Assembly: GCA_902492855.1 (NCBI GenBank) | Contig: CABUMU010000019.1 | Location: forward strand, 1-21,618 | DNA from: an uncultured Collinsella sp. | Lineage (GTDB): Bacteria; Actinomycetota; Coriobacteriia; Coriobacteriales; Coriobacteriaceae | Length of the DNA: 21,618 nt | Direction of reading: 5' to 3' | Shown here: positions 14,684 through 20,561 of the stretch, piece after piece | Numbering within the stretch: the stretch's first letter is position 1 | Layout of the letters: the number at the start of each line of letters is the position of its first letter | Notes under the pieces: model-generated | The model's input: the letters and a program-made list of their open reading frames with translations, nothing else | Told to the model about the DNA's origin: nothing | Database searches by the model: none | Translations under genes and position numbers: made by a program

Positions 14684-14797
14684 ATGAAGGTACGTCCTTC
14701 GGTCAAGAAGATGTGCGATAAGTGCAAAATCATTAGGCGCCATGGCAAGGTCCTCGTCATTTGCGAGAACCCCCGTCATAAGCAGCGTCAGGGTTAA
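14684..14797 (+). CDS. rpmJ: 50S ribosomal protein L36 (bL36), zinc form
   Basis: 37 aa, the usual size. It reads MKVRPSVKKMCDKCKIIRR followed by HGKVLVICENPRHKQRQG. The zinc ligands Cys11, Cys14, Cys27 and His32 are all present, so it is the zinc-containing form. Its ATG has GAAAGGAAG upstream. It sits in its standard place between infA and rpsM, 14 nt before the latter. Confidence 0.96.
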   Translation: MKVRPSVKKMCDKCKIIRRHGKVLVICENPRHKQRQG

Positions 14798-14811
14798 GAG
14801 AGGAGACTACG

Positions 14812-15186
14812 TTGGCCCGTATTAATGGTGTCGACCTCCCGCGTGAGAAGCGCGTTGAGATCGGTCTGACCTACATTTACGGCATCGGCCGCACCACTGC
14901 GACGAAGATTTGCGTCGAGTGCAACGTTAACGTGGATACGCGCGTTAAGGACCTCACCGAGGATGAGGTTAACGCCATCCGCGATTATATCGATAAGAAC
15001 CAGATCATGGTTGAGGGCGACCTCCGCCGTGAGCGCAACCAGAACGTCAAGCGCCTTATGGACATCGGCTGCAACCGCGGCCTTCGTCACCGCAAGGGCC
15101 TCCCGGTCCGCGGCCAGCGCACCCACACTAACGCTCGTACCCGCAAGGGCCCGAAGCGTCAGATCGGTGCTAAGAAGAAGAAATAA
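14812..15186 (+). CDS. rpsM: 30S ribosomal protein S13 (uS13)
   Basis: 124 aa. The N terminus MARINGVDLPREKRVEIGLTY is diagnostic, GIGRTTATKIC is the helix-two-turns-helix region, and the basic tail (RGQRTHTNARTRKGPKRQIG) reaches the P-site tRNA. The start is TTG at 14812, rare for a ribosomal gene; GAGAGGAG at 14798-14805 supports it, and no nearby ATG or GTG gives the conserved N terminus. rpsK follows after 14 nt. Confidence 0.96.
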   Translation: MARINGVDLPREKRVEIGLTYIYGIGRTTATKICVECNVNVDTRVKDLTEDEVNAIRDYIDKNQIMVEGDLRRERNQNVKRLMDIGCNRGLRHRKGLPVRGQRTHTNARTRKGPKRQIGAKKKK

Positions 15187-15200
15187 GGAGCGCTAGATAG

Positions 15201-15605
15201 ATGGCTACTGCTAAGAAGAACGTTCGCGCTGCCCGTCTGAAGCGCGCGGACCGTAAGAACATTTCCGTGGGCCAGGCTCACATTCGTTCTACGTTCAACA
15301 ACACGATCGTTTCGATCACCGATCCCCAGGGCAACGTCATTTCCTGGAAGTCGGCTGGCCAGGTGGGCTTCAAGGGCTCCCGTAAGTCCACGCCGTTCGC
15401 TGCCCAGATGGCTGCCGAGGCTGCTGCCAAGCAGGCCATGGAGCACGGTATGAAGAAGGTTTCCGTCTTCGTCAAGGGCCCCGGCTCCGGTCGTGAGACC
15501 GCCATCCGCTCCCTCCAGGCTGCTGGCCTCGAGGTCTCGAGCATCCAGGACAAGACCCCCATTCCGCACAACGGCTGCCGCCCCAAGAAGCGTCGCCGCG
15601 TGTAA
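15201..15605 (+). CDS. rpsK: 30S ribosomal protein S11 (uS11)
   Basis: 134 aa. Conserved segments are GQAHIRSTFNNTIVSITDPQG, KGSRKSTPFAAQMAAE, KGPGSGRETAIRSLQ and the C-terminal TPIPHNGCRPKKRRRV. It lies on the platform near the mRNA exit path. The ATG at 15201 follows AAGGAG at 15185-15190, which overlaps the end of rpsM. rpsD starts 19 nt downstream. Confidence 0.97.
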   Translation: MATAKKNVRAARLKRADRKNISVGQAHIRSTFNNTIVSITDPQGNVISWKSAGQVGFKGSRKSTPFAAQMAAEAAAKQAMEHGMKKVSVFVKGPGSGRETAIRSLQAAGLEVSSIQDKTPIPHNGCRPKKRRRV

Positions 15606-15624
15606 CTGAAAGGATCGTATCAAT

Positions 15625-16221
15625 ATGGCAATCGACAGGACTCCTGTTCTTAAGCGCTGCCGTCAGCTCGGGATCGATCCCGCTGAGCTCGGTTACAGCA
15701 GCAAGAAGGAATCTATCCGTCAGCCCAAGCGCCGTCGCAAGGAATCTGAGTACGGCATGCAGCTGCGCGAGAAGCAGAAGGTCAAGTTCATCTATGGCGT
15801 TCTGGAGAAGCAGTTCCACGGCTACTTCAACAAGGCCCGCAAGATGAACGGCGTCACCGGTGAGAACCTCATGATCATCCTTGAGTCTCGCCTCGACAAC
15901 GTCGTCTTCCGTCTTGGCTTCGCCCGCACCCGCAAAGAGGCTCGTCAGTCCGTCCGTCACGGTCACTTCACCGTGAACGGCAAGCGCGTGGACATCCCGT
16001 CCTACCGCGTCAAGGCCGGCGACGTCGTCGCTGTCGGCGAGAAGTTCCGTGACCTCCTCCCCATCAAGGAGGCCCTGATTTCCTCCGAGCGCTTTGAGGT
16101 CCCTGGCTGGCTCGAGGTCGATATCGAGAAGCTGTCTGGTAACGTGCTCGCTCTGCCGACGCGTGAGCAGATCAGCGGTGATATCAACGAGCAGCTCATC
16201 GTCGAGCTCTACTCTAAGTAG
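15625..16221 (+). CDS. rpsD: 30S ribosomal protein S4 (uS4), zinc-free form
   Basis: 198 aa. The S4 RNA-binding domain is visible as ESRLDNVVFRLGFARTRKEARQ followed by VRHGHFTVNGKRVDIPSYRVKAGD. The N-terminal region has a single cysteine (KRCRQLG), not the four-cysteine cluster, so it is the zinc-free form, in contrast to the zinc forms of S14 and L36 nearby. S4 starts 16S rRNA assembly and in E. coli represses the alpha operon. The start ATG 15625 follows GAAAGGA. rpoA is 32 nt downstream. Confidence 0.97.
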   Translation: MAIDRTPVLKRCRQLGIDPAELGYSSKKESIRQPKRRRKESEYGMQLREKQKVKFIYGVLEKQFHGYFNKARKMNGVTGENLMIILESRLDNVVFRLGFARTRKEARQSVRHGHFTVNGKRVDIPSYRVKAGDVVAVGEKFRDLLPIKEALISSERFEVPGWLEVDIEKLSGNVLALPTREQISGDINEQLIVELYSK

Positions 16222-16253
16222 TCCATCCGGGCTGCTGAGGCTGGAGGTAATAC

Positions 16254-17185
16254 ATGTCAGAATTCATTAGGCCTCAGGTTCAGGTCGAAGAGATCAACGA
16301 GACGTCTGCTCGTGTCTCCGTCGAGCCGCTCGAGCGTGGCTACGGCGATACGCTGGGTAACTCCCTTCGTCGCGTTCTTTTGTCCTCGCTCGAGGGTGCC
16401 GCCGTCGAGGCTATTCAGATCGATGGTGCGCAGCACGAGTTCATGACCATCCCTAACATGGTCGAGGATGTCACCGACATCGTCCTGAATGTCAAGGGTC
16501 TTGTCTTCAGGGCTCTCGGCACGACCGACGAGGCGACCGCCACCATCTCGGTTGACGGCCCCTGCGAGGTCACCGGTGCGGACTTCTTTATTCCGTCCGA
16601 GTTTGAGCTGGTTAACCCCGAGCAGCACATCGCTACGCTCACCGAGGGTGGCCATCTCACCATGAGCATGCGCATCGGCTATGGCCGCGGCTATGTTTCT
16701 GGCGAGGCCAACAAGCGCGACAACGATCCCATCGGTGTGATCCACGTCGACTCGCTGTACTCGCCGGTTTCCCGTTGCGCCAAGCTCGTTGAGGCTTGCC
16801 GTGTCGGTCAGCACACCGCCTTGTCCTCGAGATCGAGACCAACGGCTCCATCGCCCCGCGCGACGCCGTGGTCCAGGCTGCCAATATCATCAACCAGCAT
16901 ATGGCCGCCTTTATGAACCTTGCCGAGACCCCCGAGGTCGAGGAGGAGGCTTCGATCTTCGCTCCCGAGGTCACCAACGACAACGCCGAGCTGGACAAGC
17001 AGATCGAGGATCTGGACCTTTCCGTCCGTTCCTACAACTGCCTTAAGCGCGCCAGCATTCACTCGGTCCGTCAGCTCGTTGAGTTCTCGGAGAACGATCT
17101 GCTCAACATCCGTAACTTCGGTGTTAAGTCGATCGAGGAAGTGAAGGACAAGCTTGAGTCCATGGGCCTGAGCCTGAAGGCTTAA
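16254..17185 (+). pseudogene. rpoA: RNA polymerase alpha subunit gene with an internal frameshift
   Basis: The alpha subunit nucleates RNA polymerase assembly and contacts promoter UP elements and activators. The first frame (16254-16916, 220 codons) matches alpha to residue 188: the N terminus is IRPQVQVEEI, the dimerisation stretch GYGDTLGNSLRRVLLSSLEGAAV, and it runs on to ACRVGQHT. It then turns into non-homologous Ser/Pro-rich sequence. The homology resumes in another frame at RLVLEIETNGSI (from about 16817) and reaches the stop at 17185, including the C-terminal domain (SYNCLKRASIHSVRQL, then NIRNFGVKSIEEVKDKL). Compared with the family, about three residues (Asp-x-Asp) plus one base are missing near 16815-16820, consistent with a 10-nt deletion. 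Because the gene is essential, a sequencing or assembly error, or a mixed population, is likelier than true loss. The start has GGAGGTAA at 16243-16250. Confidence 0.93.
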
Positions 17186-17215
17186 TGCTTCGCATATTTG
17201 AGGAGAAACTAGACC

Positions 17216-17683
17216 ATGCGTCACAACGTTAAGAAGGGCCTGAAGCTCGGCACCGATGCGAGCCACACCAAGGCCATGAAGAAGAGCCTTGCTAAGGCCC
17301 TCTTCGAGAACGACCGCATCAAGACCACCGAGACCCGCGCTAAGGCGCTGCGTTCGGTCGTCGACCCGATCATCACTTGGGCCAAGAAGGGCGACCTGCA
17401 CTCTCGCCGTCTGGCTATCGCCAAGCTCGGCGATAAGCAGCTCGTTGCCGAGATCTTCGACAAGGCTGCTCAGGGCATGTGGCAGGACCGCAACGGCGGT
17501 TACACCCGCATCATGAAGCTCGGTAACCGTAAGGGCGACAACGCTCCCATCGTTATCATGGAGCTCGTCACCGAGCCTTGCACGCCTAAGGCCAAGAAGG
17601 CTGCTCCGGCCCCCAAGAAGGCCGCTGCTTCCAAGAAGGTTGAGGCCGTCGAGGAGGCTCCTGCTGAGGAGACCGCTGAGTAG
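17216..17683 (+). CDS. rplQ: 50S ribosomal protein L17 (bL17) with extended tail
   Basis: 155 aa. The first ~120 residues are standard L17 (MRHNVKKGLKLGTDASHTKAM, then DRIKTTETRAKALR). The final ~35 residues are an Ala/Lys/Pro-rich then acidic tail (KKAAPAPKKAAASKK, then EEAPAEETAE), longer than in E. coli but common in actinobacterial L17. L17 lies near the peptide exit tunnel. The ATG at 17216 follows GAGGAGA at 17199-17205. A strong terminator after it closes the cluster. Confidence 0.96.
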   Translation: MRHNVKKGLKLGTDASHTKAMKKSLAKALFENDRIKTTETRAKALRSVVDPIITWAKKGDLHSRRLAIAKLGDKQLVAEIFDKAAQGMWQDRNGGYTRIMKLGNRKGDNAPIVIMELVTEPCTPKAKKAAPAPKKAAASKKVEAVEEAPAEETAE

Positions 17684-17709
17684 ACTTTCCGTCTGCATAG
17701 GCTATATTC

Positions 17710-17740
17710 GAGGGGTACGTTCACGTACCCCTCTTTTTTT
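17710..17740 (+). terminator. Intrinsic terminator after rplQ
   Basis: GAGGGGTACG (17710-17719) pairs perfectly with CGTACCCCTC (17724-17733) around a TTCA loop, followed by seven T residues (17734-17740). It is a textbook Rho-independent terminator ending the ribosomal cluster. Confidence 0.95.
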
Positions 17741-17775
17741 GTCGCGATACCTTTACTTGTTTGTTGGGAGCGCCC

Positions 17776-18600
17776 ATGACTGCGCCGTCTGATTTCAATT
17801 CGATTTCCGAGCTTGACGCCACGCTCGTATTTCGCGTGGCCTATGATGGCTCGTCGTATAGCGGATTTGCCGAGCAGCCGGGACAGACGACGGTTGCGGG
17901 TGAGCTACGTCGAGCCATCGAGACGCTGCTTCGCCGCCCGATCGATTTGACGTGCGCGGGACGTACCGATGCCGGCGTGCATGCCGTGGCTCAGTACATC
18001 AGCGTGCCCGTAACGGACGCTGAGCTCGCGTGTACGCGCCGTAGGTGGCTGCGGGCTATGGATGCCCTGCTGCCCAAAGATATCGCCATCAACGAGGTCT
18101 ACAAGGCTCGTAAGGGCTTTTCTGCGCGCTTTGACGCGCGCTCTCGCACTTACACCTATCGCATTGCCGATCGTGATGCGCGGCCCGTGCTGTCACGCGG
18201 TGCTGTGTGGTGGCATCGCTATCCCCTCGACGTCGATGCGATGGCGGCCGCCTGCCCTGCGCTTTTGGGCGAGCAGGACTTTAAAAGCTTTTGCAAGGTT
18301 GCCTCTGCCGTGGGCAAACCTACGCACCGCTGCGTAATGCGCGCCGAGTTTGGCCATGAGGTTGCGTTTGGCGAGGACATCCTGACGTTTACCATCGAGG
18401 GCAATGCGTTTCTGCATTCGATGGTCCGTACGATCGTTGGCACGCTTGTCGAGATTGGCATGCATCGCCGTGAACCCGAGTGGATGCGCGAGGTCATCGA
18501 TGCTTGCGATCGTACCGCTGCGGGCCCCACGGCTCCTGCCTGCGGCCTTACGTTTATGGGCGTGGATTACGATCCCGCCGAGCTTGTCGTGCTCGACTAG
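17776..18600 (+). CDS. truA: tRNA pseudouridine(38-40) synthase TruA
   Basis: 274 aa from ATG 17776, close to the family length. The catalytic Asp65 is in CAGRTDAGVHA; other marks are VAYDGSSYSGFAEQPGQTTV near the N terminus, SARFDARSRTYTYRI, and the C-terminal FLHSMVRTIVGTLVEIG. It converts uridines 38-40 of the anticodon arm to pseudouridine. The frame runs back to TTG 17761, but GGGAG at 17766-17770 sits correctly for the ATG. truA commonly follows rplQ; here the rplQ terminator lies between them and only 35 nt remain, so expression probably depends on read-through or an unseen promoter. The ~15 residues ahead of the conserved core are extra. Confidence 0.94.
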   Translation: MTAPSDFNSISELDATLVFRVAYDGSSYSGFAEQPGQTTVAGELRRAIETLLRRPIDLTCAGRTDAGVHAVAQYISVPVTDAELACTRRRWLRAMDALLPKDIAINEVYKARKGFSARFDARSRTYTYRIADRDARPVLSRGAVWWHRYPLDVDAMAAACPALLGEQDFKSFCKVASAVGKPTHRCVMRAEFGHEVAFGEDILTFTIEGNAFLHSMVRTIVGTLVEIGMHRREPEWMREVIDACDRTAAGPTAPACGLTFMGVDYDPAELVVLD

Positions 18601-18718
18601 GGGAGGGCTCGACGCGCCGTTCGTCGGCACCTGTCATCTGTGGGCTGCGCGTGTGCAACATCTGTTCTTGGCGTGCAGTGCAACCGGTGTCTCATTGCTT
18701 TTATTGCCGGGGTGTACC

Positions 18719-18760
18719 ATGAACGACAGTTTGATTCATTGCTGTCGAGAGGACGGATAA
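18719..18760 (+). CDS. Possible 13-residue leader ORF before the glycosyltransferase gene
   Basis: ATG at 18719 reads MNDSLIHCCREDG and stops with TAA at 18758-18760, one base before the TTG start of the next gene. GGGGTG at 18709-18714 could serve as its ribosome site. The ribosome site of the glycosyltransferase (GAGAGGA) lies within this ORF, so the two could be translationally coupled. It may equally be chance; there is no homology evidence. The rest of the 161-nt gap after truA shows nothing convincing. Confidence 0.2.
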   Translation: MNDSLIHCCREDG

Positions 18761-18761
18761 C

Positions 18762-19802
18762 TTGGTTCGACGTGGCTCGCATCCGCGACTTTCGGTGATC
18801 CTTGTGGTAGAAGGTTCGCCCAGCTATGCGATGCGTGCGCTCGAGAGTATCCAGAACCAAGACCTCTACGATTTGCAGATTGTTGTTGTCTGCCGCGATG
18901 CTGCGCCCGGTGTGCGCCATTCGCTTCAAGTTGCTGCCGACAGGGACATCCATATTGATTTGATTGACGTCGAGGACGCGAAGCGCGGTGCTTGTCTTCG
19001 TGCCGGTTTTGCTGCCTCGCGTGGCTCTCAAATCATCGCTATGAACGCCGATGAGTGGTTAGCTCCGCAGTCCCTTTCCAAGATGGTCGATATCGCGTGC
19101 GATACTGCGGCAGACATAGTGTTCCCCACGGTGTCGCTCGACCGCTATGATGCACATCGAGAGCGCCATTCGCGCGTCTTGGATGTTGCCCCTATTGTCA
19201 TTGAAGACAAGTCTTCGATGGTGACCGGGCTGTCCCAGTTGATTTTAGGCGGCCTAGTCGCTCAGACCTCTGGCGTGATGTACAGCCGCTCGCTGTTTGA
19301 GGCATGCCTTTTGTGCGACAAGGTGTTTCGCACAGTTGGGTTTATGGCGTGCTCGCTCTCGCGGGCGCAGCGCGTCTCCGGATGCGGCGACGCTTGTTTC
19401 CACGCGGCGGCACCTAAGCTTACAGATGCCTTTGATCCCACCATGTATGCCAAGGTATCCGATGATACCCGAGCGCTCGACGAGCTTGCGGACTCACTCT
19501 CGGAAGCAGATAGCGGTGGTCGGCTCAAGCTGGCAACCCAAAAGTTCTACTTTGCCGGACTGGTCGCCTGCATCGAGAATTTGTGTCTGAGCCCGCATGG
19601 AGTGTCCTCAATCGAGCGTTCCGCCCGTATGCGTGATATGCTCGAGGCGCCTCGAACCCGTCAGATGGTCGCCGCGCTCAAGGATAACCATCGGGGACTC
19701 GGTCTGTTGTTTGGGCCGATTGCCAGCGCCAAGCCCGCGCGCTGCGTTATGTGTACGCATCTGGCAGCTTTTCTTAACCGGACGGGCGCAAAAACCGCCT
19801 AA
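18762..19802 (+). CDS. Putative family 2-like glycosyltransferase
   Basis: 346 aa. The N-terminal ~110 residues look like a GT-A fold: LSVILVVEGSPSYAMRALESI (nucleotide-binding start), QNQDLYDLQIVVV, and LRAGFAASRGSQIIAMNADEWL, where NADEW (residues 95-99) takes the place of the usual DxD. The remaining two thirds I do not recognise; it is mixed alpha/beta with several cysteines, no signal peptide and no clear membrane segment. The acceptor is unknown; cell-surface glycan or teichoic-type polymer synthesis is only a guess. The start is TTG at 18762 with GAGAGGA at 18747-18753; no ATG near gives the conserved N terminus. Codon use is less biased than in the ribosomal genes. An 8-bp inverted repeat lies 11 nt after the stop. 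Confidence 0.65.
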   Translation: MVRRGSHPRLSVILVVEGSPSYAMRALESIQNQDLYDLQIVVVCRDAAPGVRHSLQVAADRDIHIDLIDVEDAKRGACLRAGFAASRGSQIIAMNADEWLAPQSLSKMVDIACDTAADIVFPTVSLDRYDAHRERHSRVLDVAPIVIEDKSSMVTGLSQLILGGLVAQTSGVMYSRSLFEACLLCDKVFRTVGFMACSLSRAQRVSGCGDACFHAAAPKLTDAFDPTMYAKVSDDTRALDELADSLSEADSGGRLKLATQKFYFAGLVACIENLCLSPHGVSSIERSARMRDMLEAPRTRQMVAALKDNHRGLGLLFGPIASAKPARCVMCTHLAAFLNRTGAKTA

Positions 19803-19813
19803 ACGGCTCGTTA

Positions 19814-19841
19814 CGAAACAAACTTGCATAGAATTGTTTCG
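19814..19841. promoter_or_regulatory. Inverted repeat between the glycosyltransferase gene and argR
   Basis: CGAAACAA (19814-19821) and TTGTTTCG (19834-19841) are perfect inverted repeats 12 nt apart. No T-run follows, so it fits an operator or weak terminator. The 132-nt gap also holds possible promoter parts (TATACA at 19853-19858, TTAAACTATTCA at 19878-19889), the latter loosely like an ARG-box half site. argR autoregulation is common, but no full ARG box is evident. Confidence 0.3.
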
Positions 19842-19934
19842 AAATGCGTTCTTATACACAAAAGCCTTCAAATAGCGTTAAACTATTCAGTCACTGATTG
19901 ATTGTCTCCGCCATCTTTTGGAGATAGGGTTTGT

Positions 19935-20372
19935 ATGGCTAAAAAACGCAATGGGCGCCAGGATGCCATTAGAGATATTGTGCGCAATAAGGACGTCCGC
20001 ACGCAGCGCGTGCTGGTCGATGAGCTCCGCGCTATGGGCTTTGATTGCACGCAGGCGACTGTCTCTCGCGATATTGCCGATATGGGGCTGCGTAAGCTCC
20101 CCGAGGGTATCTATGTTCTGGCAGAGGACCTGCACCTGCAGCGTATGGTTTCCGAGCTCGTAACGGGCGTTCTGCGCACCGATAATCTGGTTATGATCAA
20201 GGCTCAGCCTGGTACGGCTTCCGGCATCGCCGCCGCCGTTGATGCGGCAGAGTTGCCCGATGTGCTTGGCTCGCTTGCCGGCAACGATACGATTTTGGTT
20301 ATTGCCCAGACGGCCGAGGACGGCGAGCGTCTCGAGGCGCTGATCAATAAGCTGAGCAATTCTCGCAAGTAG
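19935..20372 (+). CDS. argR: Arginine repressor ArgR
   Basis: 145 aa, typical size. The N-terminal winged helix includes CTQATVSRDIADMGLRKL, with the DNA-contacting Ser44-Arg45. The C-terminal hexamerisation and arginine-binding domain has VMIKAQPGTASGIAAAVD and LAGNDTILVIAQT. ArgR normally binds ARG boxes when loaded with arginine and controls biosynthesis and catabolism. In most ArgR proteins the arginine-binding motif is GDDT; here it is GNDT (Asn117-Asp118), so the first Asp is replaced. The ATG at 19935 gives MAKKRNGRQDAI; an upstream TTG at 19902 adds unconserved residues. The ribosome site GGAGATAGGG is rather distant. No arginine genes are adjacent, so its regulon is elsewhere. Confidence 0.92.
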   Translation: MAKKRNGRQDAIRDIVRNKDVRTQRVLVDELRAMGFDCTQATVSRDIADMGLRKLPEGIYVLAEDLHLQRMVSELVTGVLRTDNLVMIKAQPGTASGIAAAVDAAELPDVLGSLAGNDTILVIAQTAEDGERLEALINKLSNSRK

Positions 20373-20421
20373 GCGTGCGGGTCGTGCGCTCGGCACTGTG
20401 TGCGTGACATGGTGGCTTGTA

Positions 20422-20460
20422 AGGGGGTATCGACGTTGGTCGGTACCCCCTATATTGTTT
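20422..20460 (+). terminator. Probable terminator after argR
   Basis: AGGGGGTATCGAC (20422-20434) pairs with GTCGGTACCCCCT (20439-20451), 13 bp with one G-U pair and a GTTG loop, followed by the T-rich ATATTGTTT (20452-20460). It lies 49 nt after the argR stop. Confidence 0.8.
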
Positions 20461-20499
20461 GCCGGTATAAAGGCCGTCCACCAGGTCGCTTTAAACTAA

Positions 20500-20538
20500 A
20501 AGGCCCCCGAGCACTTTAATAAGCTGCTCGGGGGCCTT
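20500..20538 (-). terminator. Intrinsic terminator of the penicillin-binding protein gene, possibly bidirectional
   Basis: AAGGCCCCCGAGCA (20500-20513) and TGCTCGGGGGCCTT (20525-20538) are perfect 14-bp arms around an 11-nt loop. Read on the minus strand the stem is followed by TTTAGTTTAA, T-rich, and lies 23 nt after the stop of the minus-strand gene. On the plus strand TTGTTGC follows, a weaker tract. Confidence 0.85.
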
Positions 20539-20561
20539 GTTGCTAATGGCCGGATGAATTT

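Noticed and set aside
16812..16824. Programmed -1 frameshift in rpoA
   Set aside because: The frame change is of the right sign, but there is no slippery heptamer, and conserved residues would be missing from the product; a deletion explains both.
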